Origin: Pythium myriotylum
Lineage: Eukaryota > Oomycota > Peronosporomycetes > Pythiales > Pythiaceae
Length of the DNA stretch: 64,000 bases
Assembly: GCA_023091665.1 (NCBI GenBank)
Contig: JALJCQ010000016.1
Coordinates: forward strand, 496,001-560,000
Direction of reading: 5' to 3'
Of the stretch, positions 9,189 to 22,300 are shown piece after piece (the first letter of the stretch is position 1; every line of letters starts with the position of its first letter). A program made the position numbers and the translations under genes. The notes below the pieces were generated by a model that worked only from the letters and a program-made list of their open reading frames with translations, was not told the DNA's origin and did no database searches.

Positions 9189-11744
9189 TTATGCTGGACG
9201 TCGCATCGACTGCTTCGATGATTCCCGTAATCGCTCTCCGTCGGCGCAAATATCATCGTAAAGACGTTCGAATGCAACAGGAGGGAACGGCGTATGCTCA
9301 GCGGCGTAAGTCCACAGAGTCGTGCAGAACTCGTCCCATTCCTTCTCTGCCACTTCGCCACGACGTTCAGACTCGATCACGACCTTGTCAATCTGCTCAC
9401 CAATTGTTGCAACATACTCAAACATCTTCTCGACTACCACAACATCACTCTGCTTCTTGGACCATTCGCCCATCACACGCATCTTCTTCAGCACTTGACG
9501 AATCTCTTCCAATCGCTTCTTCGGTTTCCATTTGTCTTCGTTGAGCTGCCGCTTGGACAGGGATTGTGACGTATCTGGAGGCACACTAGCTAAGGATTTG
9601 TCTTTAGAGTGTGTCACATCGCCATCGTGATGTTTCGACTTTTTCCGCGGGGAATGCTCGGTATCAAAGGTATTCCCTGTCTCCCCGTTGCGAACTGATC
9701 CGCTCGTATCATCCGAGGATGAGCGCTTAGTGCTGGTGGGCTTCGAATGCTCCTTCCGCCCAGAGACGGACGAAGATACCCGACCATCGTCGCTGGCACT
9801 ACCTGCTCGCGGTGATCGGGACGGCACAGAGCGAGCAGGCGAGGAAACGGACGGTTTTCGATGTGGTGGAGGGCGATCACGGTCGCGCTCTCTTTCACGA
9901 TCACGAGATTGGTCCTGCTCGCGTTCTCGAGACCTTTCATGCGATCTATCACGTTCCCGATCACTGTTCTGTGTGTGGACCTTTCGAATAGAATCTTCCG
10001 GGATAACATCACGGCCACTATCGTTTGCAGCACCAGCGGCTCTCGCTGCATGTCGCTCGGCTGCGCGTTGCATCCTTCCGCCTTTAACAGAAGCACCATT
10101 TACGATCGCACTGATTTGAGCACCGAGAGCTTGAGTAGGGTTCTGAGACCCGTTCAGCATTGTCGTTGCGATCTGGACAAGACGAGGTTCGCCTGCTGAT
10201 CCACTCAGGGGAGGAGGAACTCGTTTCAAGAGATTCTCCGCGCGCTTTTTTAATCGCTCGCCTTTCAACGCTCGCTGTTGCTGCATCATTAGTCGATCGT
10301 CGTTGAGAATATCTTCCCATGCACCAAACCCGTGGATGTAGATGCCGAACAGAAGAGCCGCGTCCTTCTTTGTGTTCCAGTCGTGCTCCTTTTCCGCCCA
10401 TGTCCATGCAGGAAAGTCGCGTCCGATTCCCAACACGGAGGTATCATAATTCTTGGACACGAGCGAGTATACGGGGTTGTTGCTCTTACTCGTCGACGCA
10501 CCGATATCGTACAGTGCACGCTGAACAGCGACACGCAGCTTCAGATTTTCATACAGACGTTCAACAATTTGCGAGGGCTTCATCTCCACATCAGCGAACT
10601 TTAGGACATCCTTGTTGTCGTCCAGTACTCGTTGCACTCCGTCAGCAATCTCACAAGCGAGCTTCAAGAGCTTATCTTCAGACATTTTGCAGAGTGCAAC
10701 AAGATTAGCTCGTTCAACAAAGTTTGGCAGCTTATACTCATCCGCAAATGACTTGTGATGGTCACCGGGGAACAGGTTCACGTCGGTGAGGTCGCCGTAT
10801 CGGAGCATACTGCGCAGCACCGAGCGTACAACACGGCCGTCGGGTTTTGAGTTATCAATCACTCGTGGCTCGATTTTCGGTTCCATAACCCGGGATTCCA
10901 TGTCCTGGTCGCTTCCGCTACCGGAATTTCCTCCTTGTCGTACTACCTTGCCAGCAGAGATGTTGGTAACCATACCAGTGGCAGGCGTGGTACTAGCGCT
11001 CCCAGCTCTAGCCGCGCTGGCTAGCTTTTTGGCTTGGGTCGGTGTGCGAGCTGCTGAACTCCCACCGCCGCCCCTACCAAGCAACTTCTTCTCCAATCGG
11101 GATCGCGCCGAGTTCGCAGTTTTCGACTTTACACCTCCTCCTACAGCCCCACCGATTGTGAGGTTTATTCGGTCCAGCTCGTTTCCAGACTCAGGCGACA
11201 TGACTGGAGAGCTTTTTGGAGGACTTGCGCGCGCAACCGGAACGGAGCCGCCCAGCGGTTTCTTCGCGGGGGGTATACTCCCGGACTGGGAGGCTGTCGC
11301 CTGCTTGCCACGCTTCTTTTGGATATCACGCTGGATCTCTTCGATCGTGCGGCGATCGCGTTTCCTGGTGCCTAGCGCCATTAGACCTGGCTCCGTGTTC
11401 GCTTGCTCACGAAACCGTGCCGCCGCCAATGTTGGATTCACATTGATTGGCTCGTTGCCCTTATCACGTGCACCACCCGAAAGGGCTTTGCTTCCCGCCG
11501 ACGAACCCGAGAGCGATTCAATACTATACTTGCGGTCTTCGGCCGACCGCGAGGATTTGGCCGAATCGTCGTCGTCGCCATCCTTGTCGGAATCCGAGTC
11601 CGAGTCCGAGTCGGAGGACGAGCCAGAAGAAGAGGAAGAGGAGTCGTCATCAGAGCTGCTGCCTTTGCGGTCGTCGTTATCGGCGCCATCATCATCACGA
11701 GCCGAGAGCGTGCCGTTCAGCGTCGAGTCTTCGTCGTCGCTCAT
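9189..11744 (-). CDS. Stand-alone CHD1 C-terminal half: SANT/SLIDE-like DNA-binding region plus CHCT domain
   Basis: This is a single exon of 851 aa from ATG 11744. The N-terminus has acidic Ser/Asp runs encoded by GAGTCC-like repeats near 11590. Residues about 290-510 match the CHD1 DNA-binding region: an RSVLRYGD-like helix start, then WAEKEHD...LLFGIYIHGFGAWEDIL, the hallmark of the CHD1 SLIDE-like part. A basic Ser/Arg region follows. Residues about 735-840 match the CHD1 helical C-terminal (CHCT, DUF4208) domain: KKMRVMGEWSKKQ, then EFCTTLWTYAAEHTPF. No chromodomain or SNF2 ATPase motif is present in this frame or nearby exons. In CHD1 these parts sit downstream of the ATPase. The protein probably binds nucleosomes or linker DNA. 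A large CHD-type ATPase gene lies 4.6 kb away. Confidence 0.8.
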   Translation of the reverse strand: MSDDEDSTLNGTLSARDDDGADNDDRKGSSSDDDSSSSSSGSSSDSDSDSDSDKDGDDDDSAKSSRSAEDRKYSIESLSGSSAGSKALSGGARDKGNEPINVNPTLAAARFREQANTEPGLMALGTRKRDRRTIEEIQRDIQKKRGKQATASQSGSIPPAKKPLGGSVPVARASPPKSSPVMSPESGNELDRINLTIGGAVGGGVKSKTANSARSRLEKKLLGRGGGGSSAARTPTQAKKLASAARAGSASTTPATGMVTNISAGKVVRQGGNSGSGSDQDMESRVMEPKIEPRVIDNSKPDGRVVRSVLRSMLRYGDLTDVNLFPGDHHKSFADEYKLPNFVERANLVALCKMSEDKLLKLACEIADGVQRVLDDNKDVLKFADVEMKPSQIVERLYENLKLRVAVQRALYDIGASTSKSNNPVYSLVSKNYDTSVLGIGRDFPAWTWAEKEHDWNTKKDAALLFGIYIHGFGAWEDILNDDRLMMQQQRALKGERLKKRAENLLKRVPPPLSGSAGEPRLVQIATTMLNGSQNPTQALGAQISAIVNGASVKGGRMQRAAERHAARAAGAANDSGRDVIPEDSIRKVHTQNSDRERDRSHERSREREQDQSRDRERERDRDRPPPHRKPSVSSPARSVPSRSPRAGSASDDGRVSSSVSGRKEHSKPTSTKRSSSDDTSGSVRNGETGNTFDTEHSPRKKSKHHDGDVTHSKDKSLASVPPDTSQSLSKRQLNEDKWKPKKRLEEIRQVLKKMRVMGEWSKKQSDVVVVEKMFEYVATIGEQIDKVVIESERRGEVAEKEWDEFCTTLWTYAAEHTPFPPVAFERLYDDICADGERLRESSKQSMRRPA

Positions 11745-12254
11745 CTCCGTATCTGCGACTTATTTATACAGCGCCTTCCGCCTAGGATACAAAGCCCCTT
11801 TGTCATTACCGAAGCCAGCACTCCCCTGTCCACGGCCATGACGGAGACACACAGAGTGCAGCATGGGGGCGTACCAGGAGGGAAGGTTGTCGCCCGTCAC
11901 AGGGAGATCCGGAGGTCCTTATTCAGCGCGATTTCTCGCCTCGTACGGTGTCCCAGGCGGTCAACGGGACCTCTATGGACGTGGATTGAGCAGCTGAGTG
12001 CGAAAATCTGGTCCCCAATCGCGCAGCTTTGGTAGGAGGCGAGATCTCGCGGCGCGAAGAAGCCTCTCGCTGATGGGGATGGCGTTTCGCACAAACCTCC
12101 AGTGTGTTCGTTGTGGTCACCCACACGCAAGAGACAAAAAGGGGAGTAAAGCGTCAACACCTGCTCGTATCATTGGCTATAAACACAGCTCAGACTCTTA
12201 TTTTCAACCAACAAGATAAGCTACTAGTTAAAAGAAGGTATCTGATTGGTGAAA
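11745..12254. promoter_or_regulatory. Divergent promoter region of the CHD1-C and GEP4 genes
   Basis: This 510 bp segment lies between two oppositely oriented start codons. No coding frame here has support. It must hold both 5' UTRs and promoters; no specific motif can be assigned by eye. Confidence 0.5.
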
Positions 12255-13339
12255 ATGAAAGTCCAATCGTGGTTCAGATGGGTATTTGAGCTCATCTCGC
12301 CGACGAGTATGGTGGTCAAAGGCCTGAATCTGCGCGGCGTGACCGAGTTCTGTCGCGCGTGGCTGCGCCGTCCGGAGCTCTTGGTGCCCCATCTGTCCGT
12401 CAAAGGTGTGATGCCATTGCCGTCTCCACCTTACAGACGCTCTCCGGATCTCTGATTCGTCCGTTGGGCTCGGCATCCGTCTCGACTGCTCGGTGTAGAT
12501 TTGAACGACATTCCCTTCCAGACCCTGCGCGACCGCGGCTTCAAAGGCGTTGTTTTCGACAAGGACAACACGCTGACAGTGCCACACCACCACGAGATCG
12601 CTCCGCATCTGCAGGTCTGAACGCATGGACTTCTGCTTTCGCGCCACAATGATCGTCATGACTCGTGGGCGGCTCTAGGAATCGTTTGATGAGTGCAAAC
12701 GAGTATTTGGCGATCGCGTCGTCATCTTCTCCAACTCAGCTGGCTCGAACGATGACGCTGGTTTCAGGAAGGCCGCTCAGATCGAGTCCGAGTTGCAATG
12801 CGCAGTGCTGAGGCACAACCAGAAGGTGGGTTTCTGTGTCGGGTGGATTGGCGAAATGCGATTGTCTGATGTTTGGAGTTGGGACGCTCAAGAAACCCGA
12901 CGGGATCGAACATGTCAAGGCGTTCTTTGGTGCTGAGGCAGAGGAGCTCATTATGATTGGCGACCGGTACTCCACTGATGTATTGTTTGGCAACCTTCAC
13001 GGTACGTTGGCTTCGTCTCCTGCGAGTTGATCCGTCCTATTGCTCGTCTCCTCGTTTGGAGCTATCAAGTTGCCATATGCGAGTGGGTTGGATCGATCGT
13101 CAGGACCAAACGTCTCGCCAACTGACTTCTGCTCGAAATGTGAACAACCATTAGGATTGCTGACGATTCGAACTGATCAGTTTACTCACGACGGCGAAAG
13201 CATTATCAATGTCCAAATGCAAAAGATAGAGAGCGCGCTGATCGCACGTCTGCTGCGTGCGGGTATTGTCGCACCGGACCATCCACTGCTGGTGGACAAA
13301 GCCCCATTACACGCTGCTGATTCAGCTAAGAGCCCATGA
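12255..13339 (+). CDS. GEP4: GEP4/YqeG-type phosphatidylglycerophosphate phosphatase
   Basis: Five exons, 12255-12405, 12499-12614, 12679-12825, 12893-13001 and 13155-13339, give 235 aa. The HAD phosphatase motifs are clear: motif I VVFDKDNTLT (nucleophile and acid/base Asp), motif II VVIFSNSAG, a lysine in RHNQKKPDG across an intron, and motif III MIGDRYSTDV. This arrangement is that of yeast GEP4 and bacterial YqeG, which dephosphorylate phosphatidylglycerophosphate on the way to cardiolipin; in eukaryotes the enzyme is mitochondrial. The N-terminal basic/hydrophobic segment is compatible with import. The last intron (153 nt) and the first (93 nt) are longer than usual here. A TTG at 12246 opens the frame slightly earlier, but the ATG at 12255 is the natural start. 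Confidence 0.87.
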
Positions 13340-14616
13340 GCTTGAAACGATGGCCATCGTAAACACGGCGGCGCTGATAGATAGGCTGGATAGCGTGTGC
13401 TAACTACTGCTACCAGTAGAGGGTCTCCCATAGGATCCCAGCGAATGTTAACCAATCTGTTCGCTTTCAAATGCTCCGTCTGGCCCCTCTTGACGACTGT
13501 TTGCTTCGTTTTCGCTGTCTTGTCCAGCACACGTCAGAGGAGCCAAGCTGCTGCCATCATCGCATGGCCCACTTCTATCATCTGAGTGTGACGGCGCCGG
13601 ACAATCTACCGTATGTTGAAGAGCCATGCTCAAATTTGCGGGCTTTCTCGCCTCTTCCATGTCGCTTTCTTCGGTTCAGCGCGTCGCGCATAGCGGCGGC
13701 ATGGCGCATTGCATGCGTCGGGTGGATCGCAGTTGACGCAGCAGTTGACCGCGTCGCCAATTTTCGCTGACGTCCAGTCAGTAGCCGTACGTTGAAGAAC
13801 GAAGTGCAAGAACCGGAGATTCTTCCCGCGCGACCGGGAGAAGCTCTTCCTCCTTCGGAATCTCCCGTCCGAGAGTCCAACGATCACGGAACCGTCGCCG
13901 CGAAAGGTTACTCCTCCGCCGCCGCGACATTCGGGCGCCCCAGCTGCAGCACTTCCCGACTCATTCTTCGTTCGAAATTTTGATTTTGTCCAATCCGAGA
14001 GAGTTTGCGACTGTTTGCTCTGCTTGCATTGGTTGAAAAGTGCGGTTGAGGCTGGGGAACCTCATCAGAGTGATGGTACTGGCTGCACTTTCCAAGCGAA
14101 GAGCTACATGGGTTCAGGATTGGGCGGCCGAGGGCAAGGGCTCCGTTAACGATCTCGGCAGCACATGTTTCCAGGCGAAACTGGCCACACGCGCCGGCAG
14201 AGAGTCTCTGTGTTGTTCTCCAGTGGCCATTTGCGGCGCGCCGAATGGCGAGAAGGCAGCCATTGTTTTCGCTGCGACCAGCCGACACAGACACCCGGCG
14301 AGCAGAGCCCAGACTCCCCAGCGACGAGTGGCAGCCAAGTCGGCAACTCGCGGTCAGATTGTGGATTGCCCAGCGAGCGTGACTCGCGCGGTTTGGTTTA
14401 GAAGCAGCACAGGTCAAAGAGGGTTCGCGGGTGTCACTTACGCGCGTCCATTACGGCGTCCAGGGCTGCGGGTCACTCGCGAGAGAACAGAAACGAAGAA
14501 GCGACCACTGCGACGTGATCCGTCCACGTCGATTCGCACAGGCCAGGTTACTTCCTTTCTTTACTGCTCCTGCAGCAGTCCTTTTGGTGTGAGTAGCTCT
14601 GCGTGTCTGAGCGCCG
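13340..14616. other. Intergenic region, 1.3 kb
   Basis: Open frames up to 210 codons occur on both strands, but they are Arg/Ser-rich, mutually overlapping and resemble nothing. I see no gene, repeat or RNA here. It should contain the 3' UTR of the GEP4 gene and the promoter of the hemerythrin-like gene. Confidence 0.55.
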
Positions 14617-16240
14617 ATGCCTCTCACCGTGTCATTCCGCGGAGACGGTACGAGTTCTTTAGACGCGTCTAGTGAGGGAGGATCGTACTCACTTCGGCGT
14701 TCTCACTGCAGGTCCTCTCCGCACGGCATCCCAACGCCACTTCGGCAATGCCAAACAGAAGAACGTGTTCGTCCCAGCGCCGCTGTCGAAGTCGGTGGTG
14801 AAGAATAAGCCATCTCCAGCAAGAGAAGAACCTGGAAAGGAGAACTATTTGTGCGATTTTTACGACAACATTTGGCGATCCCAAGACGATGAAAGCCAAG
14901 TTCTCACAAAAGTTGCGACAGCCACAGGAGTTCGCACTGCCCGAAGGCGGCGCAATTCTCAGAAGCACCGACTAATCGATATATCCCAAGTCTCGCATGT
15001 GCTCACAACGGTCCTTGATTTTCGAAGCGAGTACCCCAATTTCACAAGTGAGCGCATCAATATCTGGTCTGTGCCGGGCAACGCATCTTACCTCACCGAT
15101 GACGAAGGTGAGCGTTCGCACACGATCGTTTCACCCATCCACAGTCAGCAGCCAATGCGGTTCCCAAAGTCGGCTCCGCAACTTCGTCTGAGTATGGTTG
15201 CGGACGATGCCTTGGACGAAGTGGACGAAGAAGAATCCGTGAATGGTCCAAGCGAACCAGAACGAGAGGAGACCCCTGAACAGGATGCGGAATCATCTTT
15301 TGCGTCCAGCGCAGCCATCCAACCCGAGCTTAAACGCGGAAAGAGTATCGTCGAAGGTAAGACTAAGATCAAGTCCAAGAAGCGCCAAACTGTGCCACTC
15401 CCTGCTCCTCCTCTCAGTGAAGACTCTGCAGTACCTCCACCATCCGTCAAGAATGGTTCGGTAATTTTCTCGTCCGTGTTCCACGAGGTCCACGATCGAA
15501 ACTGGAGCATCCGTTTCCTGTTGGGCATCCACGAGCCGATTCGGCACGCACTGTATGTCACGGATCGCTTTCTCGAGCAAAGTCTTCGAGAGCAACAGAT
15601 CGAGACGCTCGAGTACCACACGAGTGAGTTTTTCACGTGGTTCAAGACATATTTTGTGGAGTATGTGCTTTCTCAGCACGAGGTGAAAGTGAAAGTGCTA
15701 CTTCCGCTGCTGAAGCTAAGGCATTCGACCAAACAAGAGATTCTGCGTTCCTACGATGAGATCCACGACCTGCTCGCCCATATCCAGCAGCAAAAGGCCT
15801 ACCTCGTTGCACCACAACGTCATATTGATCGGTCGACTTGGCTCGTGCGGCTGGATACGCTACAAAAAGGAATCCGTCGCCTTAACATGACGCTACACGC
15901 AGTGCTCAACCTCGAAGAGAAGGATCTACACTCAGCCATGTCTTCAGCGTTCAATGAGCAGACCTTCCAGAGCCACGTAATGCCACGTCTCTTCCGTGCC
16001 ATCAAGAACAAAAAGATTGTGATACCGTGGATTGTCGAGCGAAGCAAGGTGTGGGGTGGTGATGCCGAGCAGCAGAGCTTCCAGGGTATGCTACCCATGA
16101 CGTCGCGCTTCATGTACAAGAAGATCTGGCGGCCTTATTTCATGAGCAACGTAGCTGTTGCTATGAACCACCTCAACGAGTTCGATCTCGCTGCGGCCCA
16201 CACGCAAGACCGACGCGAGATAGGGTGCGTAATGCAGTAG
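14617..16240 (+). CDS. Hemerythrin-like (HHE) helical-domain protein
   Basis: A short first exon, 14617-14647 (ten codons from ATG), splices over a 64 nt intron into 14712-16240, giving 519 aa. This supplies the ATG that the main frame lacks. The first half (to about residue 280) is disordered, with acidic and basic patches. The second half is all-helical with spaced His/Glu residues: IHEPIRHAL, LSQHEVKVKVLLPLL, SYDEIHDLLAHI, LEEKDLHSAM and FQSHVMPRLF. This is the pattern of the HHE cation-binding four-helix bundle. Function is unknown; iron or oxygen binding is possible only if the ligands are conserved. No signal peptide or membrane segment is seen. The gene call is firm and the domain call moderate. 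Confidence 0.62.
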
Positions 16241-16379
16241 AAAGACACAGGCGCTGAGCGATTGGCAAGCAGTTTATTGTAAAGTATGGGAAGGAAGTCC
16301 ACATTAACAACATAACACAACGTCAATCCGGTTATTCAGGCACGAAGAAGGTGTACTAATGCTAGTAGACTCCGCTATC

Positions 16380-19300
16380 CTAGTCGTGATCAGACACTGC
16401 GTCAAGAGAGGCCACATGCGGTGATATCACTGGTAACTCAACTTTCCGGGTGGCCACAGGCTTGCGAGATCGTTTTCGGGGAATTCTCGCGGGTGGAGGA
16501 GACGGTGAGTCGCGATATTCACGCGCAGATTGCGACAACTGCTCTATCTCTTTCTCGGGCTCTTCTTCTGTAGTCGTCGCGGTAGGTCCTTCTTCGCCGT
16601 TTTCCTCTCCCTCCGATGTGCGTGACTGAGGAATAGATTTCGCAGACGCCAGAACAGACTTCGCCGACAATTTCCCACGAGACTGAGAAGAATCGGTAAA
16701 ATTTTCAGCTTGCTTCTTCGGTGCGTTAGTCGCAGCTGCAACTGGCTTCACAGCCTCGCCACTACAGCTTGGACAAAGCCAATTCTTATCCCTCGACTTC
16801 CGGGAAGCCTGGCGCTCCGACATGTTTACACACTTAGGATGAAACCTCATTGCACATGATCCACACTCGAGAGAAAGAGACGCATCCTGCCCCTCCTGTG
16901 TGCCGCATAGGCAAAAATTTTGAGGCTCGGCACGCTTCTCCTTTGCATGGTCCTTGCAGTACAGACTGTAGGGGGAACCAATGAACTCGCCCTTGCTTTC
17001 GACTGCGCATCGCAGGTGATAATTGCACCGGCATTTCTCAACAACACACCCCACTGTCGCACCTCGTTCCTTGCACTTGGTGCACGATAACTGGCGACCT
17101 CTCTTTATCGCCCGAGATAGGTTGCAAAAGGTTCCGTCGGGTTTCACGAAAACTTCAGGGGAATGTAATGCGCAGTTCATGTGTAAGTATACCACCTCTG
17201 ACGTCTTGTCTTGGTAATGTAATCGAATTGGTGCCTCGATGAACGCACCCTCAACCGGATCTTTACCACTCTTATCGGGTTCTTCTCCACGGCGACACAA
17301 GGCGCACATCTTGACAACAGGAGCAGCTAGTTTGCTCTTCTTCTTCGCACTCGCCAACTCAGCTCCCTCGTCATCTGTATCACCCCGCGAGCGGGCCTTC
17401 GCCTTCTTTGCAGCTTGAGGATCCTTGGTACCGTTCGATGGAACGTCGCTCAAATGTGCACTACCTCCACGAGAAGGCTTCTTCGGGCGCAAATGATTGG
17501 CACAGATCATTAGGCTCGGTGAAAGTCGAATAAACTGGTCAGTAGCCTTGAAACATCTTGGATGAAGGGAATGTGCGCAGTGAATGCAACCAACGACAGG
17601 ATCCATCTTCACCGCTTTCTTCTTTTTGCTGGCGATCTTGGCAGCAGCTGCCGCCTGCTTGAGTTGTTCATCTTGAGGACAACCGTGGCAAAAGTGACTT
17701 GGACAACGGAATCGTTTCTTGCCAACCCAGTCAACGCGCGCGTGCTTTGACAAACAGTTTCGATGGTAGAAGCGGCCGCATTTGGCTACCGAGCACTGAA
17801 TAACGCCGAATTCAGTTCCCATTTCCCCGACCTGTTTGCAGATAAGGCACATGTGGCGCCCAGCAGAACAGTCTGGGCACAGCCAATGCTCGTCATCTGG
17901 TTCTGACTCCATTCCAATACACTCTAGATGGAAAGACCTGTGGCACGGACCGTCACAAAGAAGAATAAGTCCGCCATCACCGCACAATGTGCACAAGTCG
18001 TCACTGTCATTGATAGCACCGGACGGGAACAAACCATTGGTGACACCCGGTATCGCAGGCTCAGCCTTACGCTTCTTCGACGACACCAAAGTTTTGGCCG
18101 GGCTTGTATCACGTTTTACGCCATTAGACTTTTTGCGACTCTTCTTCGATTTCTTTCCAGCATCTGCATCACCATCTTCATCCGTGCTGATCTCAATCTC
18201 TTCGTCGCTTGCAGAGCGCCCCCCGGTACTTGAAGCCTTTACGCGTTTCCTGCTCGTTGCCTCCTCCACGACGACTTCTTTTTTGGGTGGAGCAATACGG
18301 CAGCTGCGCACACGTGACTTCTCTAGTTTTGTAAGATAGCCTTTGACCAGATCAATCTGATCGTTGGAGAAATCATTCCTGTGCTTGGCAACGATGCGGT
18401 GCAACACTTGAATCGCAAGATCGTACTCATGTTCAAGGTTCATCGATGATCTCACAGAAGGTCCAGAGTCTTCTTCACTCGAACTTTTCAATTCGTTCAC
18501 GAGTTCACTCAAGGAAATGTCCAGGTTATTGATGAACTTGATCTTGGACTGCCTCGACGACAAAACGCTTCCGTCGTCAAGTTTTGCACTAAGCATCTCG
18601 ACGGACATAGCACCTGGTAAAACCTTCTCCCAGAAGTTAGGATCGTCGACCGATAGATCCGACGATCCGTCTGCGACAAACGATGACCGATCAAAAGCAA
18701 TACCTCCGATAGATTTTCGCTTCCGGCTCTTTTGGGGTGACTTGTGTTTTATCGATGTGGCAGCATCTTCACCTACCTCACCGTCAGCCTTGTCCCCACC
18801 GAGACCTACCACCCGGACTCGCGCGTTCTCCTTCAAGATAGTCTCGATGTCTCGTTCCGCGAACTGCTTTGATGCCTTGTCATCATCTTCCATCAGAGCG
18901 TACGCGCCGCGTTTGAGCAACTCAACCAGCTGCTCTGCAGTTGGTTTGTCCATTTGTTCTGCTGCTTCGTTGAATGAAGCAGTACCAAGAACTGCCTGTT
19001 CGAGCCCCAGTTTACGTGAAGCACGATCGAACATCTCGCTTTCGTATGTGTTACGAGTCACCAAGCGGTATATTTGCACAGCCTTCTTCTGACCGATGCG
19101 GTGGCAACGAGCCTGGGCTTGAAGATCATTTTGGGGGTTCCAGTCACTGTCAAAGATGATCACCGTATCGGCGGCTATGAGATTGATACCCACTCCGCCC
19201 GCTTTAGTACTCAGCAAAAATACACAAGTTTTCGAGTTCGGCCGTGAGAAACGATCGATAGCGTTCTGGCGAACACTACCGCTTGTCGTGCCATCCAAGC

Positions 19301-22300
19301 GCTCGAAACCGAAATTATTGGCCTCGCAGTAGCGCTCCAGCAGATCCAACTGTTTCAGGAACTGGCTGAAGATCAACACTTTATGTCCTTCGCGCTTGAG
19401 CTTCGGTAGTAGCTTGGACACAAGTACCATTTTTCCAGAACATTGGACTGTCTTTTCCATCACATCTATTGGATTCGGGTGGTCTCCAAGCTCCTCGAGT
19501 TCCCGCTCTTCGACACCTTTGATGAGGAAAGGATGGTTGCAGCACTTTCGGAGCTGCAACTGAATGTTGTTCAGTGTGGGAAGAGAGTTCTTGGCTCCTC
19601 GGTAAAGAAAGCTCTTGTTCTTGTCGTAGATCGCACGATAATATTGCTTCTGCAAAGTTGTCAGCTCCACTGAGATGATTGTTTCCTCTTTTGGCGGGAT
19701 GCTCTTCTCCACGTCCTCCTTTACGCGTCTCAGTAAGTAAGGCGCCAACAGCTTCTGAAGGGCCAGTACTTGCTCTTGCGACTGCAGTTTGCCAAACTTG
19801 TCGTTGAACTCGTCCATACTTGCGAACTTGACAGGCTCCAAGTAGTTAAGCAGCACCCAGAGTTCTTGTGTGTTATTTTGGAGAGGCGTACCCGTGAGCA
19901 GCAGTTTTCTGTCGCAGTGCATTACGCGCATTTGCTTTAACACACGGGATCCAGCGCTCTTGAGTCGATGGGCTTCATCCACGACCACTAGACGCCAGTG
20001 AATTGACTCGAATTCTTCAAAATCGGCCAGAATCGTCTCGAAAGTTGTCAACAAAACGTTAAACTTGAAGATCGAGTTCGGCAGACCTGGGTAGTACCAC
20101 TCTTGATTCCGAATGACGGCACGCATGTCCTTGGCTGTAAATTGGTTGCCCCTGTGATCGCCAATGTCGTGATAAACACACACGTTCAGATCCGTCCAAC
20201 TTTCTATTTCTCGTCGCCAGTGCTGGATGGTCGATAGCGGAACTACGATAAGATAAGGTCCACGAATGGACTCCTCGGACCGCAGGTGATCAATGAATGA
20301 CACAACTTGTACAGTCTTGCCGAGGCCCATCTCATCTGCGAGAATGCATGACCGCTGTTGCTTCCAGTTGGTGATCATCCAATTCAATCCTTCCACTTGA
20401 TACGATCGCAATGTACGTCCGCCCTTAAAGGTTGGGGAGTGCTCATACGGAATGAAATCAGTTTTCTCGACAACTGATTTTTTTGTCGATTGCTTGGAAC
20501 TTGATCGATCAGCAGGGAGGAATGTGGCGAAGTGCTCATGGGGATCGATGCTATTGTCCACGATTCCAGCATACAAATGTTGCATAGGTCCGGTTGGAGT
20601 CAGCAAGCTCGAATTGATGACTGCGTTCGTCGTTGTTGCAGACAGCTGGCCAGTACCAACCTTCAACACAGACTTGAATGAGTTATAGCTGTACGGGATG
20701 TAGATCGATGGCTCTGCTGCATTCTCAAACACAGGCTCGCGACGCATCGTCACATGTTTTGGTTGGCAAAAGTCTGGGTAAGTGCTGGCCAACCGCTTCG
20801 AGTGGAAGTGGAAAATGATAAACTCCGGCGATTGAGCAATGAGAGCGATCACCTCCTTGAATGAACGCTTTGCAACAGGCGTTTTGTTCACAGCCGCAAG
20901 CACGTCGCCTGTGGATATCACTTGGCAGGACTCAGCGGGCCCAACCATACCGTTCGACAACCGCTGAAAACCAAGAACCACGGTTGAGCCATCTTCACTA
21001 GTACCTAGGCGCATGCCGAGCCCAAGACTGGTCCGGGGGAGTGCGACGCAATACTCCGAGAAGCTTGGTTCACCTTTGAATGAAGTCGCAGGATACACTG
21101 AATTGTACGTAATAGTTTGCACAACTTTCTCGAGGTCGGTGGAATAACCCAGAGCTACATGTTCCACAATAGCGCCAAGAACATCACTCACTTCATCTTC
21201 GGGCTTTTTTCGGAAAAATGATTCGGCGCCATCATCGTCTCCCGTATCGTCTCCTTCAACGATGTCTGTGTAAAGAGAGATCGGTGCTGGGGTTCGGAAA
21301 CGGTAGGGGAGATCATCTTCGTCCACCTCATCATCGTAATCATCATCTTCAGATTCGGACTGTTCATCTTCCGAGTAGTCTTCATCGTCATTCTCACCCG
21401 TGAGTTGCGATGCCTTCAGCGACGCATGAAGGTATTGCTTCTTGCACACGTATGCGTTAGTGTACACTCCGCACTGCTTCAAGACTTCCTTGTCAGGAGT
21501 ATGATTGTTGAGTAAACAATGGAATGCAAACAGTTGAGCTTTGACCTGTTCAACCATTCTCAAATGGCGATATGCGTAAGTGCCATACGCCTTATCAAGA
21601 GTCTTGATCTCCCGACTGCACTCTCCATCATGTTGAAACCCACGCGTGCAGAACTTGTCTTTTTCGCAGCATCTCTGTGCCACCGTGTTTAGGAGTAGTT
21701 GATTCCGCCTTGCGCAACAGGGCAGTTGGCAAGTTGTTTCGCTGAGTTCCTTCACTGTCGGAATGCGACTCGCTTTGAAGTATCGTTGAATTTGTTCATC
21801 GTCACCAATATCTTCGGGTCGTTCCCAGGTTGAATAACGAATCGAAAGGCCGACCCACTTCACCAAAAAGAAGGTAGCTCGATCTTTGACAGTTCCTTGA
21901 GACGTCTTGCTTCGACTGTCAGTCTTTCCCGCAATATTTCGATTGAACTTCTTCTCTTCGTCAACCGGCTCCCACAAAAATAGAGGTGCGTGAACTACCG
22001 CCACTTCAGCAGCCCTGGGAGATTCTTTTGTAGTTTCCATATCACCAGCATTCTTGCCCTGCTCAGACCCTTCTTTCTCGTGAAGATCTTTCTTTGCTTG
22101 CGTCTCATCTTCAAAAGTCTTGCGCACTCTGCAGTATGAGCAGAACCACTCACCTTCGGGAAGCTCCGTTATTGCTGGTTTTGCGCAGAACATGTGGATT
22201 TCACCATCACAACGGTCACAGAGCAGCAACTGCTCACTATCCGTGTTGCTGTGGCAAATACTGCAGCCTTGCTGCCATGGCAGCCACGTATCAAAGCTAG

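Noticed and set aside
11580..11660. GAGTCC-like simple repeat
   Set aside because: It lies in coding sequence and encodes the Ser/Asp run of the CHD1-C protein; ordinary low complexity.
10786..12035. Plus-strand frames of 351 and 210 codons over the CHD1-C gene
   Set aside because: Shadows of the acidic and Ser-rich repeats on the coding strand; no independent motif.
13908..14672. Frames of 169 and 210 codons as a possible extra gene
   Set aside because: Overlapping on opposite strands, Arg/Ser-rich, no conserved pattern, no plausible splice partner.
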